Notes: generated by a model not told the origin, from the sequence alone. DNA of 64,000 nt from Mycoplasma iguanae (GCF_024722375.1 NZ_CP102734.1:505346-569345); one strand, 5' to 3'; positions 1 through 12,384 are shown, numbered from the stretch's first letter. Made by a program: numbers and translations.

Positions 1-1
1 T

Positions 2-490
2 ATGTTATCTAATAAATATTTTAAATTATATTGTCAAACAGATGAAACTGGGGCTGAAATTGCTGGAGCATATAAAAATATCCTTGCAATTGGTTCAGGT
101 ATTTTATTTGCTTTAGATTGAGGAATTAATACTGTGGCAGCTTTTTTAACTCGTGGTTTAAGTGAAGCACAAAGATTAATTATCGCTTTAGGAGGAAAAC
201 CAGAAACTATTTTAGGTTTAACAGGCATTGGCGATTTAATCGTTACAGCCCTATCTAATTTATCTCGAAACTATAACTTTGGTCAAGCTTTTGTCAAAGA
301 AGGAAAAAAAGCTTTAGAAAGCAATCATACAATCGAAGGATTAACTGCATTAAAAAATGTTTTAGAAATTGCTCAAACATTAAAACTTGATTTACCAATA
401 GCCCAAATTTTAAATCAGGTAATTTATCATGGTTTAAAATTAACAGATGCTATGGATATGGCTTGACAAAGAGAATTAAAAAGCGAATAA
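2..490 (+). CDS. gpsA: Glycerol-3-phosphate dehydrogenase [NAD(P)+], C-terminal part
   Basis: This is the 3' portion of gpsA; the start lies before the window. The enzyme reduces dihydroxyacetone phosphate to sn-glycerol 3-phosphate in the cytoplasm for phospholipid synthesis. The frame open from base 2 shows the family's C-terminal domain: GAEIAGAYKNILAIGSGI near the beginning, then LTGIGDLIVTALSNLSRNYNFG, which match the conserved substrate-binding helices of GpsA. Two TGA codons (at 118 and 464) sit inside the conserved frame and are read as Trp. The gene ends at TAA 488-490, two bases before the convergent NagB-like gene. The identification is firm; only the N-terminal Rossmann domain is missing from view. 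Confidence 0.93.
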
Positions 491-492
491 GC

Positions 493-1143
493 TTAAAAAG
501 CTTCTTCGTCTACTACAATTTCAACATTTTGATGTTTCTTTAAAATTGACGCTGGAAATTCAGGGTCAAATTTTTTTATATTTTTTAATTTATTAAAAGT
601 AATATGCTTTTCAGAACCAAACAATTGTACAATAATTTTTTTAGCTTGTAAAATAGTGTCTAAACCAATTCTTGCCAAAGTCTGATTATCTTCAATCACT
701 ACTTTATCAGTTTTACCAATTCTGGAAGCTGGAGCTTTATTAAAAATAATTTCTCCTTCTTTACCAATGGTTAAGACTAATAAATCTAAACCACCTTTTT
801 TTTCAATTATTTCATCATAGATTTGGTATTTAATTGGTGTATAAATTTTTTCTGGATTAATATCAAAAAGTTCTTTTAAAATTTTTTCATATAAGAAAAA
901 ACTGTGATATTCATTTTTTTTAGCTGCAGTTTTAATAATTTCAGATGTATTAAAAAAACTTACATTAGTATAGCTAATATTTTGCTCTACTGATAATCTT
1001 TTTAAAGTAGAATAAGTTTTTAAAAGATCTTTATTTAACTCTAAAGCTAAGTTAACTTTAGAGTTATTATTTACTAAATCAATTATTTCTTGAACTAAGT
1101 AGATATATGCTTTTTCTTTAGATAAAAATAATTTTATCTTCAT
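493..1143 (-). CDS. NagB-like (glucosamine-6-phosphate isomerase family) protein, probably inactive
   Basis: This 216-residue protein resembles glucosamine-6-phosphate deaminase in its second half: GGLDLLVLTIGKEGEIIFNK (residues 117-136) aligns with the family segment around G-x-x-D-G-H-I-A-F-N-E-P. The catalytic Asp and His of that segment are both Glu here (129 and 131), the phosphate-binding GxxTGSTP loop near the N-terminus is replaced by LALELNKD, and the DEY motif is absent (FFN at 63-65). It is also shorter than the usual 240-260 residues. The reading frame itself is intact, with ATG just after an AAGGAAG-type ribosome site. I infer a diverged member that has lost deaminase activity and may bind a sugar phosphate or have a new role. 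Confidence 0.7.
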   Translation of the reverse strand: MKIKLFLSKEKAYIYLVQEIIDLVNNNSKVNLALELNKDLLKTYSTLKRLSVEQNISYTNVSFFNTSEIIKTAAKKNEYHSFFLYEKILKELFDINPEKIYTPIKYQIYDEIIEKKGGLDLLVLTIGKEGEIIFNKAPASRIGKTDKVVIEDNQTLARIGLDTILQAKKIIVQLFGSEKHITFNKLKNIKKFDPEFPASILKKHQNVEIVVDEEAF

Positions 1144-1264
1144 AACACTTCCTTTTACAATGATTACTTCATTGTACTAAATCAATTATTTTGCTTTAAT
1201 ATAATTTAAAGATAAATTTAATATATTATAAATTTTTATTTCAAATATTGCCAATTATTTAATA

Positions 1265-1296
1265 AAAAAAACTAAATTAAATAAATTTAGTTTTTT
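1265..1296 (-). terminator. Rho-independent terminator of the giant surface-protein gene
   Basis: An inverted repeat with arms AAAACTAAAT and ATTTAGTTTT lies 27 bases past the TAA of the surface-protein gene and is followed on the minus strand by a run of T. Confidence 0.7.
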
Positions 1297-1322
1297 GTTG
1301 ATATTTTGTTAATTAGTACTAA

Positions 1323-4300
1323 TTAAGCTGCAGCGGCTGCTTCTCCAGTACTAGATGTAGAACTTTCATTTGATTCTGCTGCTGGTTCTGTTTTTTCAGC
1401 TGAATCTGCGGCTGCTGTGTCTTCTGCTTTAGGACTTGCACTTTCTTCAGCTTTAGCTTCAGTCGCCTCTGTATCATTACTCTCTTCAGTTGCTTCACTA
1501 CTTGCAGGTTCTGCTGGTTTTGCTTCACCAGATTCACTACTTGCATCAGCTGGTGTAGTTGAACCACCATCTGTTACAGTTGGAGCTGTTTCTGATGCTG
1601 TTGCAGATGAATCACTTCCACCTTCTGGACTTGGAGTTTTATCTGTATCAGATTCAGTTGAACTTGGAGTTGGACTAACTTCTTCAGGTTTTTCTGTCTC
1701 TGAATCAGTTGGAGCGGCAGGACTAGCTGCTGCGGGGGGGGTAGTTTCTGAAGCTTCTGGAGAAGCTGAAGCTGGAGCTTCCCCTTCTGTCTTATCTGAT
1801 GAACCTTCAGGGGCAGTTTCAGCTGATCCTGAGTCTGCTGGTACAGCTGTATCTTCAGTTTTAGCATCTTCTGGTTTTGTTTCAGTTGCAGTTTTGTCTG
1901 GCTCTGTAGGAGTGTCTTTTGCTTCAGGAGTTTTAGGTTGAGCTATTGGTGGATAAACAGATTTACTGTAATCAAACTTGCTAAATGGAGGTTGAACTAT
2001 GCTTGCTGGTTTTGCTAGTTGGTGTTGACCAAATGATATTCCTTTTAAGCTAAATGAATTTGAAGAAGCTTTGATTGATTCACTAGCTTCAGAAGTTGAA
2101 GAAACTTTTCATGCAGGGTTAGTAATTGCTGAAGCAATAAAGTTTTCTCATGTTAAAGTTTCTAATGTTTCATTAGCTAAGATTTTTCTAGTTCAGGTAT
2201 TTGGTTTTTGTTGTAATAAAACCATTCCATGTTGTGAAAATAGATATATTTCTACTGCATTAAATGTGTTTCCATCTTTTCAGATGTATGCATATGAACT
2301 AGCAGCAATGCCATTGTATTTAGATGTATCAAAAACTTTGATATTTGCAGCTGATAATCATTTATCAGTGTCAACTCCGTTTTTGGTTGATACGACATGT
2401 AATTTTAATTGGTCATTTTCAGCAAATAATTTTTTCACTTCTTCTAAACTATTAATACCATAGTTAGCTAATGCTAAATTACCATCTTCAAGCATGCTTC
2501 CTAAGATAGTTGAGTTTTTACCCATAGCTAATGATGATTTTTCACTCACTGCTGTTTCACCAAATCCTGGTAATGCTGGTAAATCATATGGATTACCATC
2601 AGCTTTTTTAGCTACTACAGGAGCTGTATATTGTAACAATTCAAATGAATTTAATATTTTATTTTGATCAGCTGCTGAAATTGCTGTTCGTATTGCTTTT
2701 AATCTAAATCCACCAACTGTTGCAACTTTTTCATCGTTGTAGTTTCTTGCTGATCTTTGTAATCCTGTAATGTCAGAACTGATTGTTAATTCATCTGTTA
2801 AATTACTTCAACCTGTTGCTGCATCATATTTTTTAGTTAATTCTTCAGTATTTGTTAATAATGGTTTTAATTCTGATTCTTGTAGTTTTTTAGATTTAGC
2901 AGATTTAGCTAAAGCATAAATTTTTTCATTTTCTAAGCTAAATTCAATTTCTATACCGTAGAAAGTAGCTTCGGTTGAATTAGCATCAATTGGGATACTT
3001 CAAATATGTTTGTAAGTTACTTTATTGCTATTTTCTGTACCATTTTCAAAGTTTTTCTCATTTACAGCAATTCAATAACCACTTAATGAACCAGATGCTT
3101 CATCAGCTTTATTACCGGCAGATACATAAACTTGAGTTAATACCTTTTTAATTTCATTTTGTCATGTTGCAGATGTTGCATAAATATTTTCTACTGAAGT
3201 TACTAAAGCTTTTTCTTGTGAATCAACATTAACTTTTACATATTGTTCAGTAGTTACAGATCTGTTTTCTTCATATGGAGTTAATGTAGTAAATGTTGAT
3301 AAAGCTTTAATTGTTTCTGCTGGTTGATCAGTTGCATAGCTTGCAGGCTTATAAGTAACTTTATATTGGTATTGAGTCGCAGGAATTAAACCTGTTAAAG
3401 TATATGTAATTTCACTATCTCTTTTACCTAATTTGAATTCATGACTTTGTCAAGTTGAATCAGTTGTTTTACGTCATTCTAATTTTAGTGATTCACTTAA
3501 ACCGATAAATGATTCTAAACCAACTAATTTAATTTGGTGTCATTTATCACTTAGTGCTGAATCTGAAACTTGCACTTCTTTTAATGTTTTAAAACTACTA
3601 ATAATTACTGATTTACCATCAACGGTAACTAATTCAAATTTGTATTCTGCATTTGGTTCTAATCCAGTTAGATCAAATGTTAATTTTTTACTATTAGCAT
3701 CATATAAAGGTGCATCTAAAACTTGATCTAAAGTAGCTCTACCGTATTTTAATAGATATTTTTTAGCGTCAGCTGCTTCAATTTCATTAAATGTTACTTT
3801 AGCAGATTTAAATAAGCTCACAACAGAAGATGTTATTTTGCTTGTTTTAAAACTTCCGCTTAATCCAACAACATCAGTTTTAGTTGTGCTTTCTCCTTCA
3901 CCTTTTGCTTCAAAGAAAAATTTATAAGTATATTCTTTATCTGCTTCTAATGAAGTAAGGTTTAATACTGAAGAAGCAGCTAAAGTTGCTAAATCAACTT
4001 TAATTTTTGTTTCTGAACCATCTTTTGGAGTTAATGAAATGTATAAATCACCTGCATAATTAGCTTGTAGTGCTTTTTGAGATAAGTTAGCTACTGATAT
4101 TTGTGCAGTATTTGCTGTAATTTCTGTTACTTTACTACTTAAAGCATCTAAGGTAGAAAATAAACCTGAGATATTAAAGACAGCTGCTTTAGTAGCATCA
4201 CCTTCATTTACTAATCTAAAGAAATAAGTTTTTCCTGGATCTAATCCTTTTAACGATAAATCAACATTAATATTAGAGTTTTTATTGCTTGCAGCTTTTG

Positions 4301-7300
4301 TGATTAATTCACTTGGCTTTAAAAAATTCATTTCAAATTTAACTGGTTCGCTAAAGTCTGCTTTTTCACTAACTTCTAATTTATAAGAAATTTCTGATGA
4401 AGCTTCAGTAGTATCTTTCAATAAATTATTTAAACCTTTTAAACTTAAATTAAATTGAGAATATGCAGGGCGAACTTCTAAACTAAATTCAGAAAGTGTA
4501 TTACTTGTTAAATCTGAAATTAAAATTTCATTGTTGCTATTAACAAGGGCAAAAGTATATGAAGTACCTGATTCTAATCCTGCAACTACAACTTCTTTAG
4601 ATTCAGTTGAATTTTCTTCTTCAGCTGCTTGGACAGTTAGCTCTGATTGTCATTCAGTTGGACGTACTTTAGATTCTAATTCACTTGTTTTAACATATTT
4701 TAATTTTAAATTATCATCTTTGTAGAAACTAAAGTTAGTAAATGTAAATGCAATTGAATTTGTAGTTGTTTTAATTGAGTCAGCTTTTAGTTCTACTTTT
4801 GCTGGAATAACTGTTGTTAATTCACTAGCTAAAAAGTAGTAAGCATAAACATTACTTGCAATTTCAGTTTTAGGAACAATGGCAAACTGATATAAACCGG
4901 CAGCTAAAGCTAAATCTTTAAGTTCTAATTTATTTTGTTGAACTTTTGTAGCTGGAGCGGCATCAGTTGAACCACTTGCTAGAGTTGTTATTGCTTTAGT
5001 TCAATTAGTTTTACTAAATGTTGTTAATAAATCGGTTGCATTTTTCGCTTTATGATAATAAACATCAACTTCTTTTTCATTTAGTTTTGCTAAATTTTCA
5101 ATTGATACATCAAATTTAGTACTATCATCAGTTTTCACTTTTGCACTAATGATAATATTTTCTTTTTCTTGTTTAGGAGTAGTGAATGTTTGATATGCTA
5201 AAGCTAAATTATCTTTATTTAAAAGTCTAAATTGATATTGAGTTTCAAATTCTAATGCTTCTAATTTTACTGTTCCAGTTTTTGAAGAATTTGTAGCATT
5301 AAATTTAACTTGGTTTTTAAAGTTAGGAGTTTCTGCTTTATTAAATTCGATAATTAATTCGGTATTAGTAGCAGTATTTTTTTTATCTGGTTTGCCAAGA
5401 TCTAAGTTAATAAATGATAAATTAGCTGATGCAGTAGTAATTAATTTATCATTATTAGTTTCAAATTTTGAGTCAGAAACAACTTCTGAAAAGTCAATTG
5501 AAAAAACTGTTTGATTTTCTGAAGCAGCACTAGTTTTAGCTTTTAATCCTTGAGCTAAAACTAAAACAGGGAAATTGCTAATTTTTGTTTCTGGAGAATT
5601 TTTGATTGAAATATTAAAAGTATATTCTGTGTTTGCTTTTAAGTAATCAAATGCCAATGTTTGATTTTCATCAGTAATTTCAAATTCTTTAGTTAATTTT
5701 GTAGCTGTTGTGTTTGAATCTATTGTTGTTGAGTATTCATATTCAACAACTATTGTTTGTTGCGATAAATCTGATAAATTAGCAACATTGAATTTTAATG
5801 AATTAGCAGTTGTAGCACTTTGATCTAATGTTGCTGTTGGTTTAACTGTAGTTGAAAAAGTAGATTCATCAATTACATTTTTATTTAATCCACTTGTTGT
5901 ATAAATAATATATTTGTAAGTTGAATTTTCTTTTAAGTTAGTTGCTCAAGTTGTTAATGGACTATCGGCATTTAATAAATTATTTGAAGGAATTATCATT
6001 TTTAAAGTGTTAACTTTATCATCACCATCAATTGCATAATCAATGAAAATTGTTTCAGCAATTGGTTTGTTTTGTGCTTGGAATTTATTATTTAAAATTG
6101 TATTTTTGACTTCAAATAATACATTTGTTCCAAATACTTTAACACCTGCTTCATTATTAAATAATGTTTGGAAGTTACCTTTTAGTAATACATTACCTCT
6201 TAAATCAGCTAATTGTCAATCATATTTAGTATTTTCTTCTAATAAATTTCCTGAATCAAATCCTACTTGAAATCTAAATTCAGGAGAATTTAGTTCTATT
6301 GAATGAGTTTTTCAATCGCTTTCTTGTGTTGAAGCTGATTTACGGTAACTTAAAGCTAATGTCTGCCCTTGGTATTGGATACCGCCTGTAAATGATAATT
6401 CAACTTTTGTTTCCACAACTTTATTTTTAGCAGTTAAGTTTGATAAAGCATCGTGTGAAACAAATCTTTGGAAACTTAAAATTGTTCCTTTTTCAGTTTC
6501 TAAATTAGTTTGATATTCTTTGTTTCATTCTAAATTAGCTAAAGTAGTTGCAAAAGTATTTTGTGTTACTAAAAATTCAGTTGAATTAATAACAACTTCT
6601 CTTTTACGTGTAACTAATTTTAGTTTTTCACCTAAATAATGATCTAATGACTCAATTAGTAATTCTGCTTCATTATTTGTATTGACATTAACTTTTAATT
6701 GAGCTGGCACTGCTGTTTTGAATTCTTTAAATCCAAATACATTTTCTAATGGTTCATAAGAAACAGTAGATGTTGCTGCTACTTTATCTGTTGTTAAAAC
6801 AATTGACTCAGAAACAGTTTTTGCTGTTGCTGTTGGTTCTGTTTTAGGTTCAGTTGTTGGTGTTGCTTCAGCAGCTGGTGCTGAATTTTCTGCTTCTGCA
6901 GGTGCAGGACTTGCACTTGGAGTTTCAGCTGCTGTATCAGGACTAGGAGTTTCACTTGGTTTAGCTTCTGCTGAAGAAGCTGTCTCAGAAGCTGGAGTTT
7001 CTGTAGGAGCTGCTGGTTCAGGTGATACTTCAGGAGTGGGCTCTGGAGTTGTAATAACTTTTTTTTCTACTATTCTGTAAATAAATTCTTGATTTTTTAC
7101 TAAATCTTTTGTGTTTAATTCAAAAGATAAAGTATCTGAAGCAACTGCTTTATCTGTTTCAACTCTTGTTCATGGAGCATCATCAGCTGCTCCTTTGATA
7201 CGATATTCTAAAGCAATTTCTTTTTGTGATAAACTAGCTAAACCATATAAGTTGAAACTAACTGTTTCTGTATTATTATTAAATGTTGAGATAACTGTAG

Positions 7301-8105
7301 GTGATGAGGCTTGTGGAACTGATAAAAGTTCTGCAGATGATGCTAATTCATAGCTTATTCCATTTGCTACTGAAAATAATTTTACTGAATATTTTTTTCC
7401 AGGTGTTAATTGATCAATTACTTTAGTTCATTGGTGGTTTGCACTAATTGCATCTACTGCTAAAATTAAACTGCTATATGCTTGCTTTTCTTCTGTAAAT
7501 GATACAAATAATTTTTCATTAGGATTATTTGTATATGAATTTAAATTTGAAAGTTTAATAATTCCTTGAGGAGCAGAATCTGTTGGTTGCACTAGCTCAA
7601 AATTAACTGCAACTTTTGATGTAAAAGCTGCTGCTAAAATTTCAAAATTATTGTTTGCTCTTTTGTAATTTGCTTTTAATGTATATTCAGTATTTGATTT
7701 TAAATTATTGAAGATAAGTTTTTCTGAAAATTTAGTAGGGTTAACTGTTTGTGTAGTAACTAAATTACTTGAATCTTTACCACCTTCAAAAAGACTTAAA
7801 TCAATAGATGTTCCAACATATGGAAGTAATCTTGTTAATGTTACTTCAGCTAAACCTGATTGTGTTGCAACAGCAGCATCGATATTTCCCAAAGAAATAT
7901 TACTAAAAACTGAAGGAGTATTATCTACTGCTTCAACAGGACGACCAGGAAGTGGTTTAAGATCATAAGTGGGTTGTTCTGGAGCTGCAATTGTTCCACC
8001 TTCAATTTTTGATTTACCAGCTAAAACCCCAACAAAAGCACCTGTTGCTGCGATTCCTATTGCACCTACTGCAAGCAATGAAATTGCTAACTTATTTGTT
8101 TTCAT
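1323..8105 (-). CDS. Giant repetitive surface protein with Fn3-like domains (2260 aa)
   Basis: One open frame of 2261 codons, with many TGA Trp codons, runs from ATG 8105 to TAA 1323-1325. The N-terminus (residues 1-31) is an Ala/Gly-rich hydrophobic anchor without a lipobox cysteine, so the protein is probably held by a transmembrane helix and exposed outside. The body holds repeats with the fibronectin-III-like pattern L-x-P/A-x-x-x-Y-x-F/Y, for example near residues 140, 237, 818, 955, 1292, 1390 and 1485; the last three are about 95-100 residues apart. Two low-complexity stretches rich in Pro, Glu, Ser, Thr and Ala occur at about residues 345-425 and 2048-2260, the second ending in five alanines. 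Likely an adhesin or shield protein; I do not recognise a named homologue. Confidence 0.85.
1734..1741 (-). repeat. Poly-C tract (C8) inside the surface-protein tail
   Basis: Eight G on the plus strand, C8 in the coding direction, encode part of Thr-Pro-Pro. Such a run is exceptional in this A+T-rich sequence. Loss or gain of one base would lead to a stop at 1723-1725 in one alternative frame or at 1574-1576 in the other, cutting off the last 130 or so or 80 or so codons. It is a candidate slipped-strand mispairing site. Confidence 0.75.
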
Positions 8106-8331
8106 ATTACCTCATTTGTATATAAATATATTTAAAATATTTGTTCAATTTTTAACTAAAATATTGTTAAATTTAAGACGAAAAGCCTTTTTAAAATAAA
8201 AAAGACTTGATTATATTTTCACTTTATTTTATTTATTTTTTTAAATTATATAAAAAAAGTAGAAAAAATAAAAGGGTTTTAACAAGTTGAAATTATCGAA
8301 AAACACTTTCATAATTTTTGTTAATTGATTT

Positions 8332-10929
8332 TTATTCATCAATAGCAGTTATTTTTGCCAATGACTTTATTTTATTCTTACCTTTTAAGGTTAGAACTTT
8401 TACACCTTTTGTAGTTCGAGCAGAAATTGGAATTTGTTTTAATGAAGTTCTGATTGCTACTGCATCTTTAGTTACAATCAAGATATCTTCATCGCCGTTT
8501 ACTACCCCAATATAAATTAGTTCTCCAGCTTTATCAACATTTAAACTTTGAACACCTTTAGCACCACGAGCAGTTTTTCGATATTCTTTTGTTGGAGTCA
8601 TTTTACCATAGCCTAACTCACCTAAAGAAAGTAAGTAATGACCTTCTGTACTTTTTGAGGCACTAACAACAATTTCATTGTCTGCTAGTTTTATCCCCAT
8701 TACTCCCGAAGCTAATCTTCCCATTGGTCTAATTAAACTTGCTTCAAAACGCACAACTTTTCCGTTTGATGCACCAATGAAAATTTCGTCTTCATCATTT
8801 ACTACAAAGGCTCGAACTAATGAATCATTTTCACGGATAGTTAAGGCACGTTTACCAGATGCATTAATTCTACGGTAAATATCCATTAGTGTTTTCTTAA
8901 CAATTCCATTTTTGGTAATTGTTACTAAGTAATTATTTTCTTGATATTCTTTTACCGCTAATAAAGAAACAATTTTTTCATCTTTTGAAATGGGGATTAA
9001 ATTAATAAATGGTGTACCTTTTGCTTGCTTTGAAAGTTCAGGAATTTGGTGTACTCTTAAACGATAAATTTTTGCTAAATCAGTAAATACTAATAAATCA
9101 CTATGACTGCTTGCACTTAAAATTGATTCTACATGATCATCAGTATAAGTTGAGGCAGTATTTACTCCAACTCCTCCCCGATGCTGATTTTTATATTCAT
9201 CTAAAGCAATCCGTTTTACATATCCTTTTGATGTCAAAATTAGGGCACACATTTTTTGAGGAATTAAATCTTCATCTAAAATATTGCCAACTTCTGTTTC
9301 GTTAATTTCTGTACGACGTTTATCATGGAAATTACTTTTAATTTCTTCTAATTTTAAAATAATTTGTTCAATAATTTTAGCTTTAGAAGCTAATAAAGCT
9401 TTATATTCTTCAATAATTTTGGCAAGTTCTGCAATTTCTAATTCCATTTTGCTAATTGCAAGACCAGTTAATCTTCCCAAACGCATATCTACAATTGCCT
9501 TAGCTTGAATTTCATCAATTTTTAAATTTTGCATTAAAGTATTTTGTGCCGCTTCATCATTTTGAGATTGGCGAATAATTTGAATTACTTGATCAATATT
9601 CTTAATCGCAATACTTAAACCATTTAAAATGTGAATTCTATCTTCAGCTTTTTCTAAATCAAATTGAGTTTTTCTAGTAACAACTTCAATTTGATGTTCA
9701 ATAAAAATATTTAAAGCTTGTTTTAGATTTAATTGCTTTGGTTCACCTTTAACTAAAGCAATTAAATTAAAGTTATAATTTTGTTGTAATTGTGTTAGTT
9801 TAAATAATTGATTTAATAGAACTTCGGGAATGACTCCTTTTTTAAGTTCAATGACAATTCTGATTCCTTCACGAGATGATTCATCTCTTAAATCAACAAT
9901 ACCTTCAATTACTTTATTTTTTACTAATTCAGCAATCTTAGTAATTAAAAGTGGCTTTTTTAATTCATAAGGAATTTCAGTAACCACAATTCGAGTTTTT
10001 TCATTTTTTAAAACTTCAATATGAGTTTTAGAACGGACAGTAATTGCACCGCGTCCTGTACTATAAGCATCATGAATTCCTTTTTTTCCAAGAATGATTG
10101 CTCCCGTAGGAAAATCAGGACCTTTTAAGTAATGCATTAAATCTTTTACTTCAAGTTCTGGATCTCTAGCGATTGCAATAGTTGCATCAATAATTTCTGC
10201 TAGATTATGTGGGGGAATTGCTGTTGCCATTCCAACTGCAATTCCTGTTGTTCCTGAAACTAACAAGTTGGGGAATTTTGAAGGCAATACAACCGGTTCC
10301 TGCTTTGTACCATCATAGTTAGGAATAAAATCTACTGTATTTTTTTTAATATCCTCAACCATATATGAAGCAATTTTGGACATCTTTGCTTCTGTATAAC
10401 GCATAGCGGCTGCAGAATCACCATCAATTGATCCAAAATTACCTTGTCCATCAATTAAAGGATATCTCAGCGAAAAGTTTTGTGCCATCCGTACCATGGC
10501 TTCATAAACTGAACTATCACCATGGGGATGATACTTTCCTAAAACATCTCCGACAATTGTGGCTGATTTTTTGTGTTTGGTATTATGAAACATTCCATTT
10601 TCATTCATTCCAAATAAAATTCTACGATGCACTGGTTTTAAACCATCGCGAGCATCAGGTAATGCCCGAGAAACAATAACTGACATTGCATATTCTAAGA
10701 ATGAATCTTGCATTTCTTTAGTTACATTTCTTGGTTTTAACCATTCATTTTCTTCATCAACAATTTGCGATTGAACAACATAAGAATTATCATTTTGTGG
10801 GATAGTTTCATCTTCTTGATCGATTTGTACAATTTCTTTGGAACCAGAAAAAACCGTTTTTAAATCGTCATCTTCAACTTCGTAAATTTTATCTTTATCT
10901 TTATCATCTAATTCATCAAAAAACAACAT
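8332..10929 (-). CDS. gyrA: DNA gyrase subunit A
   Basis: GyrA is the breakage-reunion subunit of DNA gyrase and works with GyrB to supercoil DNA. The 865-residue protein begins with an acidic extension of about 60 residues, then the winged-helix core. The motif [15 protein letters not shown] places the catalytic tyrosine at residue 178. The quinolone-resistance region reads GDSSVYE (137-143), so the position equal to E. coli Asp87 is Glu and that equal to Ser83 is Ser. The C-terminal half contains the beta-pinwheel with a degenerate GyrA box, QHRGGVGV. A good AAGGAGT ribosome site precedes ATG 10929. It follows trmB by 150 bases on the same strand. The full-length GyrA-type box and the neighbourhood favour GyrA over ParC. 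Confidence 0.95.
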   Translation of the reverse strand: MLFFDELDDKDKDKIYEVEDDDLKTVFSGSKEIVQIDQEDETIPQNDNSYVVQSQIVDEENEWLKPRNVTKEMQDSFLEYAMSVIVSRALPDARDGLKPVHRRILFGMNENGMFHNTKHKKSATIVGDVLGKYHPHGDSSVYEAMVRMAQNFSLRYPLIDGQGNFGSIDGDSAAAMRYTEAKMSKIASYMVEDIKKNTVDFIPNYDGTKQEPVVLPSKFPNLLVSGTTGIAVGMATAIPPHNLAEIIDATIAIARDPELEVKDLMHYLKGPDFPTGAIILGKKGIHDAYSTGRGAITVRSKTHIEVLKNEKTRIVVTEIPYELKKPLLITKIAELVKNKVIEGIVDLRDESSREGIRIVIELKKGVIPEVLLNQLFKLTQLQQNYNFNLIALVKGEPKQLNLKQALNIFIEHQIEVVTRKTQFDLEKAEDRIHILNGLSIAIKNIDQVIQIIRQSQNDEAAQNTLMQNLKIDEIQAKAIVDMRLGRLTGLAISKMELEIAELAKIIEEYKALLASKAKIIEQIILKLEEIKSNFHDKRRTEINETEVGNILDEDLIPQKMCALILTSKGYVKRIALDEYKNQHRGGVGVNTASTYTDDHVESILSASSHSDLLVFTDLAKIYRLRVHQIPELSKQAKGTPFINLIPISKDEKIVSLLAVKEYQENNYLVTITKNGIVKKTLMDIYRRINASGKRALTIRENDSLVRAFVVNDEDEIFIGASNGKVVRFEASLIRPMGRLASGVMGIKLADNEIVVSASKSTEGHYLLSLGELGYGKMTPTKEYRKTARGAKGVQSLNVDKAGELIYIGVVNGDEDILIVTKDAVAIRTSLKQIPISARTTKGVKVLTLKGKNKIKSLAKITAIDE

Positions 10930-11079
10930 CGTACTCCTTAGCGGATTTATCTACTGCAAATTTCATTTATATTTGGTAGATAATAAATGAAATAAATAGT
11001 GCTTTAAATTATATAATAAAGAGCACAAAATTAAAGGATTTGCCTTTATTTACCGTTTTAAGGGGTCAAAGAGCAAAGT

Positions 11080-11688
11080 TTAATAAAATTTTGCCGCTAA
11101 GTAATTAATCTTTTTTCCTCGCTCAGTTCACTTTTTTTCATAGCCTGTCATAATATTTCCCACTGCTCATTGAGAATTATGTAAATCATCAGTTAAATGG
11201 ATAATTTCAGCTCCAAATGATTTTAATGATTCTATCGAATAAGCAAATAAATCATCATTATCAGTTTTCATTTTTAAAACACCATTTTCAGATAAAAGTT
11301 CCTTATAAATTTTTAAAAAAGATTTATAAGTTAATCTTCTTTTATGGTGTCTTTTTTTTGGTCATGGATCACTAAAAGTCAATCAAATTAAGTCAGTTTT
11401 TCCTAGTAATTTACCAGGTAAATCTTTAATATCTAGATTAATGATTTTAAAATTTTTTAATTCTTTGGCAGCTGCTTTTTTTAGAGATTTATAAGCAACT
11501 GTAGGATATTTTTCAATTCCAATAAATTCTAAATGCCTATTTTGCTCTGCTAGCTGCACTAGCATTTCTGCTTTACCCATCCCCATTTCAATTACGGTGT
11601 TTGCAGTAATTATGTAGGGGAATTGCTGCAAAGTAAAATCACTTGCTAAAAGCAGTTCTTTAGAATTTTTAATATTTCGTAAACGCAT
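11080..11688 (-). CDS. trmB: tRNA (guanine-N7-)-methyltransferase
   Basis: TrmB uses S-adenosylmethionine to make m7G46 in the variable loop of tRNAs. The 202-residue protein starts MRLRNIKNSKE, the usual mycoplasma N-terminus, so I chose ATG 11688 rather than an upstream in-frame ATG at 11718. Motifs in order: VIEMGMGKAEML (SAM-binding glycine loop), FIGIEKYP (acidic end of strand 2), and TFSDPWPKKRHHKRRL, the family's signature containing the catalytic Asp and the tRNA-binding basic patch. The frame is joined across TGA Trp codons. It is divergent from the DUF402 gene and about 150 bases upstream of gyrA. Confidence 0.93.
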
Positions 11689-11773
11689 AATAGTAATCTT
11701 ATAGCAAAATAACCTCAAAATGAAATTTTGCTTTAAAATTTTACTAATCTAAAAATTGGAAAGGAGGTTGATT

Positions 11774-12331
11774 ATGGAAAAAGATAATTTGATGGTTGAT
11801 TGTATTATAAATATTCAAGCTTACAAATATAATGGCGAACTTTATCGCCAATGGAATGGTGTCAAAATTATTGAAAATTCACCTGAACATGTAGTATTAC
11901 ATATGGATAAAACAAAAGTTTCAGAAAAAGAAAATCAAAACTGAACAATTCGAGAAACTAGTTTGTGATTTATGCCTAAAAATAAAATGTATAATGCCAT
12001 AATAACTTTCAAAAATGATCAGCCTTATGTTTATATAAATTTAGCATCTTCATTTATTTATGAAGATAATACTATTAAATACATTGATTATGATTTAGAT
12101 ATCAAATGTTATCCTGGAAAAGATTTTTATATTATTGATAAACTAGATTTTAAAAGAAATACAATTAAGATGCACTATCCCAAGCAATTACATAATAAAA
12201 TTTATAGCACGATTAAATTTTTATTTAATAATTACATTCAAGATGAATACATTTTTAACAAAAGTTATTTAAAAACTTTTTTAGAAGAAATAAAACGCGA
12301 AAAATTACAAAAATGAAAAAAATTTGATTAA
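11774..12331 (+). CDS. DUF402 / Ntdp-type nucleoside tri- and diphosphatase
   Basis: A 185-residue protein whose order of motifs follows the Firmicute Ntdp (nucleoside tri-/diphosphate phosphatase) family: IQAYKYNGELYRQWNGVKI near the start, WTIRETSLWFMPKNKMYN in the middle, and YIDYDLDIKCYPGKDFYIID, the metal-binding Asp cluster of DUF402. Family members hydrolyse nucleoside tri- and diphosphates with divalent metal. The ribosome site AAAGGAGG sits seven bases before ATG 11774, which decides the start over an upstream in-frame ATG at 11756. Two TGA codons are read as Trp. It is transcribed away from trmB and ends at the terminator shared with the minus-strand defence locus. Exact substrate is not predictable from sequence. 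Confidence 0.88.
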
Positions 12332-12373
12332 AAAACCACATCTTTAAGCTTCTAGAACTTTGATGTGGTTTTT
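12331..12373. terminator. Bidirectional terminator between DUF402 gene and defence locus
   Basis: Perfect 12-base arms (AAAAACCACATC and GATGTGGTTTTT) separated by a 19-base loop, with T-runs on both sides, lie between two convergent genes. Confidence 0.85.
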
Positions 12374-12384
12374 AGTTTTAGTAA

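Noticed and set aside
1417-1941. Plus-strand open frame of 174 codons opposite the surface-protein tail
   Set aside because: It is the shadow of the Ser/Glu/Pro/Ala-rich coding tail; it has no ribosome site and the minus-strand frame has a clear start, domains and terminator.
8106-8331. Possible small gene between gyrA and the surface-protein gene
   Set aside because: Only A+T-rich sequence with promoter-like stretches; no frame with a start signal or conserved content.
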